From Aporrectodea caliginosa (Eukaryota; Annelida; Clitellata; Crassiclitellata; Lumbricidae): a stretch of DNA of 64,000 nucleotides. A model generated the notes under the pieces. That model was given only the letters and a program-made list of their open reading frames with translations. It was not told the origin of the DNA and did not search any database. The number at the start of each line of letters is the position of its first letter. Position 1 is the stretch's first letter. Of the stretch, positions 10,363 through 22,491 are shown in pieces. Both the position numbers and the translations under genes were made by a program. The stretch is from the NCBI GenBank assembly GCA_020284085.1, contig JACEVL010000831.1, forward strand, positions 1,155,001 through 1,219,000, written 5' to 3'.

Positions 10363-13300
10363 ACGATAGTGATTTTTTATAGTCGATAGCTGATCATATA
10401 TAGTCGATAGCTGATCATTTAGAGTCGATAGCTGATAATTTATAGTCAATAGTGATTATAGTCGATAGCTGATAATTTATAGTCGATAGTGATCATTTAT
10501 AGTCGATAGTGATTATTTAGAGTCGATAGCTGGTCATTTATAGTCGATAGCTGATCATTTATAGTCGATAGTGATTATTTATAGTCGATAGTGATTATTT
10601 ATAGTCGATAGCTGATCATTTATAGTCGATAGTGATTATTTATAGTGGATAGTGATTATTTATAGTCGATAGCTGATCATTTATAGTCGATAGTGATTAT
10701 TTAGAGTCGATAGCTGATCATTTATAGTCGATAGTGATTATTTAGAGTCGATAGTGATTATTTATAGTGGATAGTGATTATTTATAGTCGATAGCTGATC
10801 ATTTATAGTCGATAGTGATTATTTATAGTCGATAGCTGATCATTTATAGTCGATAGTGATTATTTAGAGTCGATAGCTGATCATTTATAGTCGATAGTGA
10901 TTATTTAGAGTCGATAGTGATTATTTAGAGTCGATAGCTGATCATTTATAGTCGATAGTGATTATTTAGAGTCGATAGCTGATCATTTATAGTCGATAGT
11001 GATTATAGTCGATAGCTGATAATTTATAGTCGATAGTGATCATTTATAGTCGATAGTGATTATTTATTTTCGATAGTGATTATTTATAGTCGATAGCTGA
11101 TCATTTATAGTCGATAGTGATTATAGTCGATAGCTGTTAATCTATAGTCGATAGTGATTATTTAGAGTCGATAGTGATTATTTATAGTCCATAGCTGATC
11201 ATTTATAGTCGATGGCTGATAATTTACAGTCTTTAGTGATTATTTATAGTCGATAGCTGATCATTTATAGTTGATAGTGATTATTTAGAGTCGATAGCTG
11301 ATCATTTATAGTCGATAGTGATTATTTATAGTCGATAGTGATTATAGTCGATAGCTGATAATTTATAGTCGATAGTGATCATTTATAGTCGATAGTGATT
11401 ATAGTCGATAACTGATCATTTATAGTCGATAGCTGATCATTTAAAGTCGGTAGTGATTATTTATAGTCGATAGCTGATAATTTATAGTCAATAGTGATTA
11501 TAGTCGATAGCTGATAATTTATAGTCGATAGTGATCATTTATAGTCGATAGTGATTATTTAGAGTCGATAGCTGGTCATTTATAGTCGATAGCTGATCAT
11601 TTATAGTCGATAGTGATTATTTATAGTCGATAGTGATTATTTATAGTCGATAGCTGATCATTTATAGTCGATAGTGATTATTTATAGTGGATAGTGATTA
11701 TTTATAGTCGATAGCTGATCATTTATAGTCGATAGTGATTATTTAGAGTCGATAGCTGATCATTTATAGTCGATAGTGATTATTTAGAGTCGATAGTGAT
11801 TATTTATAGTGGATAGTGATTATATATAGTCGATAGCTGATCATTTATATTCGATAGTGATTATAGTCGATAGCTGATAATTTATAGTCGATAGTGATCA
11901 TTTATAGTCGATAGTGATTATTTAGAGTCGATTGTGATTATTTAGAGTCGATAGTGATTATTTATAGTCGATAGCTGATCATTTATAGTCGATAGTGATT
12001 ATTTATAGTCGATAGCTGATCATTTATAGTCGATAGTGATTATTTAGAGTCGATAGCTGATCATTTATAGTCGATAGTGATTATTTAGAGTCGATAGTGA
12101 TTATTTAGAGTCGATAGCTGATCATTTATAGTCGATAGTGATTATTTAGAGTCGATAGCTGATCATTTATAGTCGATAGTGATTATAGTCGATAGCTGAT
12201 AATTTATAGTCGATAGTGATCATTTATAGTCGATAGTGATTATTTTTTTTCGATAGTGATTATTTATAGTCGATAGCTGATCATTTATAGTCGATAGTGA
12301 TTATAGTCGATAGCTGTTAATCTATAGTCGATAGTGATTATTTAGAGTCGATAGTGATTATTTAGAGTCGATAGTGATTATTTATAGTCCATAGCTGATC
12401 ATTTATAGTCGATGGCTGATAATTTACAGTCTTTAGTGATTATTTATAGTCGATAGCTGATCATTTATAGTTGATAGTGATTATTTAGAGTCGATAGCTG
12501 ATCATTTATAGTCGATAGTGATTATTTATAGTCGATAGTGATTATAGTCGATAGCTGATAATTTATAGTCGATAGTGATCATTCATAGTCGATAGTGATT
12601 ATAGTCGATAACTGATCATTTATAGTCGATAGCTGATCATTTAAAGTCGATAGTGATTATTTAGAGTCGATAGCTGATCATTTATAGTCGATAGCTGATC
12701 ATTTATATTCGATAGTGATCATAGTCGATAGCTGATAATTTATAGTCGATAGTGATCATTTATAGTCGATAGTGATTATTTAGAGTCGATAGTGATTATT
12801 TATAGTCGATAGCTGATCATTTATAGTCGATAGTGATCATTTATAGTCGATAGTGATTATTTATAGTCGATAGCTGATCATTTATAGTCGATAGTGATCA
12901 TTTATAGTCGATAGTGATTATTTATTCTCAATAGCTGATCATTTATAGTCGATAACTGATCATTTATAGCCGATAGTGATTATAGTCGATAGCTGATCAT
13001 TTATAGTCGATAGTGATCATTTATAGTCGATAGTGATTATAGTCGATAGCTGATAATTTATAGTCGATAGTGATCATTTATAGTCGATAGTGATTATTTA
13101 TTTTCGATAGTGATTATTTATAGTCGATAGCTGATCATTTATAGTCGATAGTGATTATAGTCGATAGCTGTTAATCTATAGTCGATAGTGATTATTTAGA
13201 GTCGATAGTGATTATTTATAGTCCATAGCTGATCATTTATAGTCGATGGCTGATAATTTACAGTCTTTAGTGATTATTTATAGTCGATAGCTGATCATTT

Positions 13301-15262
13301 ATAGTTGATAGTGATTATTTAGAGTCGATAGCTGATCATTTATAGTCGATAGTGATTATTTATAGTCGATAGTGATTATAGTCGATAGCTGATAATTTAT
13401 AGTCGATAGTGATCATTTATAGTCGATAGTGATTATAGTCGATAACTGATCATTTATAGTCGATAGCTGATCATTTAAAGTCGGTAGTGATTATTTATAG
13501 TCGATAGCTGATAATTTATAGTCAATAGTGATTATAGTCGATAGCTGATAATTTATAGTCGATAGTGATCATTTATAGTCGATAGTGATTATTTAGAGTC
13601 GATAGCTGGTCATTTATAGTCGATAGCTGATCATTTATAGTCGATAGTGATTATTTATAGTCGATAGTGATTATTTATAGTCGATAGCTGATCATTTATA
13701 GTCGATAGTGATTATTTATAGTGGATAGTGATTATTTATAGTCGATAGCTGATCATTTATAGTCGATAGTGATTATTTAGAGTCGATAGCTGATCATTTA
13801 TAGTCGATAGTGATTATTTAGAGTCGATAGTGATTATTTATAGTGGATAGTGATTATATATAGTCGATAGCTGATCATTTATATTCGATAGTGATTATAG
13901 TCGATAGCTGATAATTTATAGTCGATAGTGATCATTTATAGTCGATAGTGATTATTTAGAGTCGATTGTGATTATTTAGAGTCGATAGTGATTATTTATA
14001 GTCGATAGCTGATCATTTATAGTCGATAGTGATTATTTATAGTCGATAGCTGATCATTTATAGTCGATAGTGATTATTTAGAGTCGATAGCTGATCATTT
14101 ATAGTCGATAGTGATTATTTAGAGTCGATAGTGATTATTTAGAGTCGATAGCTGATCATTTATAGTCGATAGTGATTATTTAGAGTCGATAGCTGATCAT
14201 TTATAGTCGATAGTGATTATAGTCGATAGCTGATAATTTATAGTCGATAGTGATCATTTATAGTCGATAGTGATTATTTTTTTTCGATAGTGATTATTTA
14301 TAGTCGATAGCTGATCATTTATAGTCGATAGTGATTATAGTCGATAGCTGTTAATCTATAGTCGATAGTGATTATTTAGAGTCGATAGTGATTATTTAGA
14401 GTCGATAGTGATTATTTATAGTCCATAGCTGATCATTTATAGTCGATGGCTGATAATTTACAGTCTTTAGTGATTATTTATAGTCGATAGCTGATCATTT
14501 ATAGTTGATAGTGATTATTTAGAGTCGATAGCTGATCATTTATAGTCGATAGTGATTATTTATAGTCGATAGTGATTATAGTCGATAGCTGATAATTTAT
14601 AGTCGATAGTGATCATTCATAGTCGATAGTGATTATAGTCGATAACTGATCATTTATAGTCGATAGCTGATCATTTAAAGTCGATAGTGATTATTTAGAG
14701 TCGATAGCTGATCATTTATAGTCGATAGCTGATCATTTATATTCGATAGTGATCATAGTCGATAGCTGATAATTTATAGTCGATAGTAATCATTTATAGT
14801 CGATAGTGATTATTTAGAGTCGATAGTGATTATTTATAGTCGATAGCTGATCATTTATAGTCGATAGTGATCATTTATAGTCGATAGTGATTATTTATAG
14901 TCGATAGCTGATCATTTATAGTCGATAGTGATCATTTATAGTCGATAGTGATTATTTATTCTCAATAGCTGATCATTTATAGTCGATAACTGATCATTTA
15001 TAGCCGATAGTGATTATAGTCGATAGCTGATCATTTATAGTCGATAGTGATCATTTATAGGCGATAGTGATTATTTATAGTCGATAGTGATTATTTATAG
15101 TCGATAGCTGATCATTATTTTATAGTCCGTAGTGATTATTTATGGTCGATAGTGATTATTCATTGTCGATAGTTAATCGTTTATAGTCGATAACTGATCA
15201 TTTATTTTCGATAGTGATTATCTATAGTCGATAGCTGATCATTTTTTGTCGATAGTGATTAT
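10363..15262. repeat. 4.9-kb satellite of 20/21-bp units with 2034-bp higher-order period
   Basis: The basic unit is TAGTCGATAG followed by either TGATTATTTA or CTGATCATTTA, in irregular alternation, with a shortened variant lacking ATTTA. Rare private variants recur at fixed spacing. The block CAGTCTTTAG is at 11227, 12427, 13261 and 14461; TTTATTTTCGATAG-type at 11061 and 13095; TATTTTTTTTCGAT at 12241 and 14275; the TGGTCATTTA variant at 11573 and 13607. All these pairs are 2034 bp apart, with internal steps of 1200 and 834 bp. The array therefore evolved by large-block duplication as well as unit slippage. It has no open frame of note. Confidence 0.95.
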
Positions 15263-16085
15263 AATTATTGTACGGATGTGAACTTGTACCAGTACTTGAC
15301 CTCAGAGCAGGTGAAGAATGTCTGTGTCGAACGTGCTTTTACCACCTGCTTCAGATTCGCCCACTAACAAATGTCGTCACGTTTTATCATGCATCTATTC
15401 GTATGCACCAGCGCGGTTAACTTTGCCGTTACCGCAGGCCTTATTCTGGCCTTCAGAAACTACAGCATGTTTTAACTACAGCCAGGTTTACCTTCTGATT
15501 GGTGGTGCATCAAGGTCTTAGATCTAGACGCATATATTATGCAGTCTAATGTGGGAAGAAATGCGCTCGTTACCGATGTGAAAATGTATTGATTTTAAGA
15601 TCCTAATGCCTACGCGTAATCGGCTGAGTCTTGCAGATACAGTCTGAAGTCTCAACGAGTGATAGGCCTACTGTACGCCTCGGGCTCAGCCGTCCCTGGA
15701 CTCAGATATCTTCGCTCTGTTGCGTAAGTTGACCTGGTTGTTCAATCGACCAGAACTTCCACGGTGTAGCACAAAAACTTTGCTGGTGTCGGCAAATCTA
15801 TCTGAAATGTATGTATTTATATGTATGTATGTATGAGGCGCGCGGCCGTGCGCAGGACCCGCTCTAAGCACCCAACCGCCCAGCGTATAGCAGAACGCAA
15901 TAATTTTTGTCATTGCGAGTGATGACAATGAGTTGTATCGGTGTCAGTCATTGCTGACTTTACGTCAGTGTCAGAGGTTCGAATCTTTGGCTTCTTCTTT
16001 TCTCGACGGATCAAGAAGAGAGTGATGATTCAGCCGCTCTAGCTGTGCTTTATTTCGTGTGATGAGAACAAGTAATGCAATGTAA
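15263..16085. other. Non-coding DNA with a weak SINE-like stretch
   Basis: No supported gene. A B-box-like GAGGTTCGAATCT near 15973 and a short GTATGTATG run near 15820 suggest decayed repeats only. Confidence 0.4.
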
Positions 16086-16115
16086 TTGAGCAATTATATA
16101 GCGCCCCTTCATGAT
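16086..16115 (-). repeat. Retroelement 3' tail on the minus strand
   Basis: Read on the minus strand this is GAAGGGGCGCTATATAATTG, the same tail motif as at 1199 and 9162. The body of the element was not recognised, and the stretch 16116-16880 holds nothing supported. Confidence 0.4.
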
Positions 16116-16880
16116 GTCAAATGTCATTACGAACGAATAATATTACATCAGTCAGCAACACAATGCACAGTTAAGCTGAAAGAGTCACCCGCGGCGGACG
16201 GGCCCACGCACACACGAGGAACCAACCATCGGATTCCCATCGACAGCTGAAGATGTCATGGATGCTCAGACAGCCAGAGCAGAGAATTCGGTTGTCTTCT
16301 GGTATCTTCGCAGCTTTTTTGTTATTGTTAAATTAAGGTCTTAAAAAATTAACGTCTGTAGCCCAGCTTCTAACTATATTAGGCAAAGTAATAGCAATAG
16401 TCTCACAAGGCCTATGAAGCGTGTTACGGGTAGGCCTACGTGTAGACCCAACCGATAGACGCGCGAAGACATAAAGACCTGCGTAAGCATTCCACAGCAA
16501 ACCTTCTCAATGACCTGCTGTCTGTTAAATCATCGATATATAATATCAATTCATGCATGGGCCCTTGCAAAGTATAAATTCAGCTACGTCGGCAGACTAT
16601 ACAGGATTGGTATTGCCTAAAGAACTACTTGAGTTATAGGCCTAATCATCTACAGAAATTTCTGTTCTATTAATAATAGTCTATATAATTTATAGTATTA
16701 TATATAATATGCATTTATTTATTGCCCATAATATTTTGTGGCCTTCGTCATTCAAATGAACTCATCGAGGAAGTTCAGAGCTCACATTTCTTAGCCTGCT
16801 TATTTGTCGTAACATTATACCTTCTTGTCTCTACCAAAACTGTTGGGTTCTTGCTCGGCGTGGATATGAATATTCACGCA

Positions 16881-16987
16881 TGTATGTATTTGTGTGTGTA
16901 TGTGTTGTCTGTCTGTCTGTATGTTTGTATGTATATAAGGTATGTATGTATGTATGTATGTATGTATGTATGTATGTATGTATGTAT
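16881..16987. repeat. TATG/TCTG array at the LINE 5' end
   Basis: Impure repeats turn into about 12 pure TATG units at 16940-16987. The LINE sequence begins directly after them. Confidence 0.9.
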
Positions 16988-18951
16988 TAATCACCTCTGA
17001 CACCAAAACACTAATTGAGAATATTTTCTGCACTGCATGGTCCAAGTTGCATTATGCCTCTATCATCACTTCAGATCTATCTGACCACCTGCCTATTTAC
17101 GCACAATTTACACTTGAGGCTACAACTAAGCACGAATTTCGTAATAGGGAAAGCAGACCTATCACTGACTCGGGTTTGAAACAATTTGAAAAGGCTCTTG
17201 CAGACATGAACTGGGAGCCGGTATTGAGTCACTGCACGACTGGTCGAGTAAATGAAGCATTTGACTGTTTTATCGCTAAATATAGTTGGGCCTATAATAG
17301 TGCATTTCCATTAAAACTCGATTCTAGTAAACCAAAAGTAAACTATACCCAACCCTGGATGTCGGCCGGATTATTAAAATCCTGCAGGAAAAAAAACAAA
17401 CTATATGTCAAGTACCTGAAGAATCCTAATGCCTATAATAAACAAAAATTCACTGCTTATAGAAATAAATTTAAGTCAATTCGAATTAATGCAGAACGAA
17501 ATTATTATGCTGCAGAATTTTGCAGATACCATAACGATTTAAAGATGACCTGGAAATTAATTCGTTCGGCAATGCACCTAGATAATAAGCATCCAAAAAT
17601 AGATCACTTAGAAATTAATGGGACAAAAATTGATAATGCGGACCTAATAGCTGACAGCTTTAACAACTATTTTATTAACATAGCCAATGACTTAGCTAAT
17701 AAGCTCCAAGATCCACCCTGCCCATTTGAAGATTACTTGCCACCTTCTAACTTAAATTCTATGGGACTAACTCTGACCACTCCAGAAGAACTCTTGAATA
17801 TAGGGAGAAACTTAAAAAAAACCCACACTAAAGGTATAGACGGTATCGATCCCTACATAGCAACACCTAATCTTCCTCTTGTAATCATACCCCTAACAGA
17901 AATCATCAATTGCTCTTTGGCACAAGGAATTGTCCCTGATCAACTCAAAAGCGCTAAGGTGGTCCCAATTTTTAAGAAAGGTGAAAAGGAATGCCTGGCC
18001 AATTACCGACCTATCTCCGTTCTTCCTTACTTTGCAAAATTCCTAGAAAAAGTTATGTATGATAGGCTTAGTTCCTATGTTAATAAAGCTAACTTAATCC
18101 ACCCGTCTCAACATGGATTTCAGACGGGACACTCCACATTCATGGCTTTGCTCGATATGGAGGAAAAAATTTCAAAAGCAATTGATAATAATGAATACTC
18201 GATCGGAATCTTTATAGATTTAGCAAAAGCTTTCGACACGGTAGATCACTCTATCCTCTTAAAAAAGATGTCAAATTTTGGTATTAGAGGCCTACAGCTA
18301 AAATGGTTCCATAGCTACCTCAGTCAACGCACACAAAGAGTTTTATGTAACGGATCACTATCGCCTTTGGGACACATTGCATATGGAGTCCCACAGGGGT
18401 CAAATCTCGGACCACTCCTATTCTTACTGTATATCAACGACCTAGCTACTGTATCTACAACCCTGCACTTTATCCTGTTCGCCGACGATACTAATATATT
18501 TTATTCCAACCGCTCCTGCACCTCCCTTATGGAAATTGTTAATAATGAACTGACCCTAATCAGTAAATGGTTCGTTGCCAATAGACTTACGCTAAATGTA
18601 GATAAAACTAACTTCATAAACTTCAAATCATATAGGAAAATTAAACCAGTAAACTTGGCCCTAACTCTGGAAGGAAGCCTTATCCGTCAAGTAGACTCCA
18701 CCAAGTTTCTAGGGGTGTTTCTTGATCAACATTTATCATGGAAAACACACATTAACTACATTTCTCAAAAAATAGCTAAAAACATAGGAATAGTATCAAG
18801 AATCTCGTATCTACTCCCAAAAACAATTAGGTTAAACTTATATTATTCACTAATTCTCCCATATTTAAATTATTGCAACTTAATCTGGGCCTCAAATTAC
18901 GATTCTCGACTCCATAAATTAATAATCCTCCAAAAAAGGCAATCAGATTAA
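16988..18951 (+). CDS. LINE ORF2 fragment: endonuclease end plus reverse transcriptase
   Basis: The open frame formally starts at an ATG in the TATG array (16942), but protein homology begins only at about 16988. Numbering from 16942, residues 36-53 hold the endonuclease end motif (SDLSDHLPI). Reverse transcriptase motifs follow: FKKG and NYRPIS near 340-357, FIDLAKAFDTVDH at about 424-436 (first catalytic Asp), GVPQGSNLGPLL at about 482, and the catalytic FADDT at 513-517. An FLGVFLD block comes near 590. The enzyme copies its own RNA at a nicked target. The frame stops at 18949 only because of a 1-bp loss in an A run at 18932-18937. The missing N-terminus makes the copy non-autonomous. Confidence 0.85.
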
Positions 18952-19301
18952 TACAGGGAGCCCGTAAAGACGCTCATACCGCCCCTATTTTCAGAGAACT
19001 GAATTTGCTAAGCCTAAAACAGATAAGAAGTCTGCAAATAGGAGAATTCATTTATCGTTACGAACACAATTCATTACCCTCTTCATTTGCAGGGTACTTC
19101 ACTCTTGGATCCCAGATTCATGGCTACTTCACGAGGGGGGCTACATCATACCGTCCAGCAAAAGCGAGGACTAATACAAGAGAATTTAGCATTAGAGCTG
19201 CCGGGCCATTACTCTGGAACTCCATCCCATTAGAAATTCGCTCATCCAAGACTCGACATGAATTTAAAAAAAGGCTACGCCTCTTTCTCATAGATGAATA
19301 A
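18936..19301 (+). pseudogene. LINE ORF2 C-terminus, continued after a frameshift
   Basis: From AAG at 18936 the reading continues in a different frame for 121 codons to TAA 19299-19301. The first residues, KAIRLIQGARKDAHTAP, join naturally to the preceding LQK. The block AAGPLLWNSIPLEIRSS near 19195-19250 is the Trp-Asn region seen in many CR1/Jockey-type LINEs; shorter relatives appear at 40, 49.6, 50, 52, 55.5 and 60 kb. The simplest explanation is one missing A in the homopolymer, a real mutation or a sequencing error. Confidence 0.8.
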
Positions 19302-19736
19302 CAATTGCCGCTATGAAAATCCATATCATTTATAAAATATATGTACAAATCAACCTAAACCTGTTTGCACGTTGCACTGATCCTCGAGCTTTTTAGTTAA
19401 GCTATATTAGATAAGTTTAGTTAAGCTGCCCAATTTTATTGCTTTCGTTTCCTTTCTTTTAGAATGGGAATACTCAGCCCAGCCATCTGTGAAACTATGA
19501 TACTTGACGTGGTCGGGTGTCTCCATCTAGCGGGATTTCAATCCCTTAGGAGCCACCCATTGCTTCCGTTAATTACTCCTCCTCACTTACTTGCAATATA
19601 ACTCATGTGTCATTAGGCCTACCGTTCTCAGGTACAATTACGTTGTCATTGATTGATTGTCACAAATGTAATCTTATGAGTGGTTTTCGGATGCAATAAA
19701 AAAATATTGAATTGAATTGAATTGAATTGAATTGAA

Positions 19737-19795
19737 ATGTATGTATGTATGTACGTATGTATGTATGTATGTATGTATGTATGTATGCATGTATG
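19737..19795. repeat. (TATG)n microsatellite after the LINE
   Basis: About 14 TATG-type units follow directly on the ATTGA tail of the LINE. Confidence 0.9.
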
Positions 19796-20000
19796 CATGC
19801 AGGTTCTAAGCGCATACTTTCGTGTGGTTCTATGGCTTGCATTGAATTCGTCCTTGATTCCTGTCCCACGCATGATTCCGATAACAAGCTTTGAATTTCG
19901 GAATCATGCGGCGTTGGACAGCAATGAAGGACGAATTCAATACAAGCCACCTGTCATATAATTATAGAACCACACAAAAGTATACGTTTAGAACCTGCAT
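19796..20000. mobile_element. Foldback (long inverted repeat) element
   Basis: Two arms of 85-100 bp (19796-19881 and 19898-20000) are imperfect reverse complements around a short centre holding AAGCTTTGAATT. Paired blocks include GCAGGTTCTAAGCGCATACT, GTGTGGTTCTAT, TTGAATTCGTCCTT and CATGATTCCG. RNA or single-stranded DNA from here would form a long hairpin. The part from 19900 to 20130 is repeated without the left arm at 9738-9926. Confidence 0.75.
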
Positions 20001-20174
20001 TCTCTGCAGTGTATAAAAGCCATGCAACTTAACCCCATATCAACTGTGTGTACTATAGAATAACATCTGCCTCGCGGCTTTCAAGGACGAAATGGTGAAT
20101 CAACAACCTTGCCACTGCCCAGATGATAAGAGCAACTAATGGAGCCACCTTTCTATATATGTTGTTCTTCTACA

Positions 20175-20378
20175 AGTTGCATAGGAGCACCATCTGTCAA
20201 TGTCACAGTCGAATACCAACAGAAAACAGTCTCCAAATGTATTTCAACAAAATATGTCACTGTTTGCTACAGAGCTGATGATGGTGCCGATTCCCATTGC
20301 CAAAGCCTGGTCCACAACGTGGGTGCGAAATCTGTGCCTTACAAAATGTGTCCGAATATAAAGACGAGTTTTATATGA
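20175..20378 (+). CDS. Possible terminal exon, Cys-containing, unknown
   Basis: A pyrimidine-rich acceptor-like stretch (GTTGTTCTTCTACAAG) is followed by about 67 codons to a TGA at 20376-20378. The peptide has six cysteines, among them in TVSKCISTK, VTVCYRADDG and SHCQSL, and looks like an extracellular segment. No domain was recognised and no partner exon found. It lies next to the foldback element, so it may be unrelated sequence with a chance frame. Confidence 0.2.
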   Translation, partial: SCIGAPSVNVTVEYQQKTVSKCISTKYVTVCYRADDGADSHCQSLVHNVGAKSVPYKMCPNIKTSFI

Positions 20379-20682
20379 CGCCTATTCTGTTGTCTTCGTA
20401 TATAAAAATTAGTTACGAAACTATTCTAGTACGGTAAGTGAAAAGAATTGAATTCTTTTCTTACGCAATAATGAGCTGGACGAAACCTGTTTCTGACTGC
20501 AGCGCTGTCAACGGCACAGTTCGAGATTTAGAAAAACCTTTCTCGCAATTCTCGAGAACCAGAAGGAAATGACATCGCATCTTTGTAAACATACCTATAA
20601 ATTTTATGAAGGTCTAAAAGGTTGCTTAAGCTTGGAGCGTGTGATAAGTTAGTTCTTCCTCTCTCTGACATCTTGGACTATG

Positions 20683-20750
20683 CAGCGCTCGTGAATAAGC
20701 TGGTGCCCTGTGCATAGCTTTCGAGTAGCGCTTTAGAAATTAGAGTTTAT
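20683..20750 (+). repeat. Dispersed CAGCGCTCGTGAATAAGC repeat, copy 3
   Basis: CAGCGCTCGTGAATAAGCTG is followed by GTGCCCTGTGC and GAGTAGCGCTTTAGAAAT. It ends in an irregular ATTACGACTACGATT stretch that could be the tail. Confidence 0.7.
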
Positions 20751-22410
20751 GATTACGACTACGATTGGGATAGTTCAACAACTGGTAGGCTCAGGCTGGA
20801 AACTACAGTGTCACCGCGATTGCACAAGTTTAACTGTTCTGAATAAATTTTCGATAATTTTCTGTTGAATGGATTATATGAGATCTATCTGCCAGATGTC
20901 AATCCTTGAATTCGCATGCATGCTGTTAATGTTTTTGGTTGGACATGCTCTCGCATTTCTAGTAATGGTAAATGGTGACAGCTTATAGGCCTACCTAACG
21001 TCATCAGTCACGTGAACCAATTGCAATATTTTCGGGAACCTTATTAGTCGTGTATCGTATATTGCATCACACCGGCTTTTCTATATGAAAACAGATCAAG
21101 AAGAAAGGAATAAACATTTTAGTGCAGCACATTTTAGAACAACTTTCCCTCATGGACACTTATTTCAATCTGACCAAGACAGAGGAGAGTATTAAACCCC
21201 AACTCCACTGTGTGAGCATTGGGAAGACCTACCCCAGTCACCTCTCTGGGGATTTTCTGATTGAGTAGCCGGCCCCAGCACCAGAGCATATTACACGCAG
21301 ACTAAAAGAAATACAGGAACACACAAATAGCAGAAGCAAACAAAAAACTCAAACCAACTCAAGAACTCAAAAATTCAAATCGGCTTAAGTTAAAAACTCA
21401 GAAACTCAGACCAACTCTCCACTGGAGGCGTAGACCTGAGTGCTATAGACACGCAATCTAGCATGTGCCATATGTTGTCCTTGTTGACAAACCAAAGACC
21501 ATTAACTGCTATACGATGATTACGTCGCTATCAACTAAGCGCTATCAATATGCTTTATTACTGGTTTGTTAATACTGACCACAGTCAATGTTCACGATAT
21601 GGTCTTCGAAACGAACATCGAATGATGCCTTGTTTATTATGAAAAAGGCGCTACAGAAGAAGACTTCAAATTGGATGGATTGGATCATGTCAGGCTGTGG
21701 ATGCTGCCTATGCCTATATAATATACGTGCATTTCAAAGGCGTTCATAAGTAGGCCTATATGACGGCATGCTTTATTGGTACATAAACTATACAATATTG
21801 TCATATATTTGTATATATATATATATAATATAATGCTCGCGCGCGAAACATGAGCATAAATCAGTCAGGCGTGGAGAAGTCCGAACATAATTCTATCGAG
21901 TGAAGCACAGGTGAAGGAAGAGTTCTTTAGTATAACGTGAGAACCAGTTGATGGCCCGTCATAATGGCCAATGCACACTTGTGAAAGAACGCGCAGATAT
22001 GATAAGTGGCTGTGCACACACCGTGTACAAATAATATACGCTGAACAGAACAAATGCATCGTTGAGTTAGACGGAAGTGTTCTAGATTAGTGTCGAACAT
22101 TTTCTGTCGTTTGAAATTGGCTCCTCTGAAGTTGCGAGTCCTACCTACATGTAGGGCCCTATAGGGATCTTTCTGACACATTTTATAACAGCCTATAATC
22201 TGTCCTTTTCCGCCAGGGTTGGGTCGGGAAAAGTTTCAATAAAACTTAAAAAGCGCTTTAATCCTGGCTATACTTATGGCTAAAGTTTTAATTATACAGT
22301 CCCTCTTAATACACAACATATCTCAGTGATCACTCTGTCCCAGTATTTAACAGCATCTAATGGCTAACATGCTTTCATGCATTGCGAATATGAGCCATAA
22401 GATGTTATTT
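20751..22410. other. Sparse non-coding DNA
   Basis: No supported gene. A short (TA)n run lies at about 21813-21832. A GGCGCTACAGAAGAAG motif at 21647 may be a decayed retroelement tail. Confidence 0.45.
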
Positions 22411-22491
22411 ACTGCTGGCTACAGGAAACTGAAAGAAGAGGCCCAACAACGAGAGAAGTGGCGACGTCGGATATTTGAACCTGCCTAAGAG
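22411..22491 (+). pseudogene. Possible LINE ORF end fragment
   Basis: An open stretch ending in TAA (22486-22488) translates with KLKEEAQQREKWRRRIFEPA. The REKWRR block resembles the C-terminal end of RTE-type and related LINE proteins. It is too short for a firm call. Confidence 0.25.

Larger units (their letters stand above)
16988..19736 (+). mobile_element. 5'-truncated APE-type LINE (CR1/L2/Jockey group)
   Basis: This is the best-preserved retrotransposon of the window. It starts inside the C-terminal part of an APE endonuclease domain and runs through reverse transcriptase and a C-terminal domain. It then has a 435-bp 3' untranslated region and an AATAAA (19695) before a tail of six or so ATTGA units (19705-19736). 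TATG repeats lie on both sides, so it probably inserted into an existing TATG array. The truncation is typical of incomplete reverse transcription. Only one frameshift was found in the coding region, which suggests a young copy. Clade beyond the CR1/L2/Jockey group is not resolved. Confidence 0.85.

Noticed and set aside
10363..15262. Regular short repeats resembling a CRISPR array
   Set aside because: There are no unique spacers; the intervening sequence is itself part of a 20/21-bp tandem unit. No cas genes are nearby and the context is eukaryotic.
19124..19348. Minus-strand ORF over the LINE end
   Set aside because: It is antisense to the C-terminal domain of the LINE, which has clear protein similarity on the plus strand.
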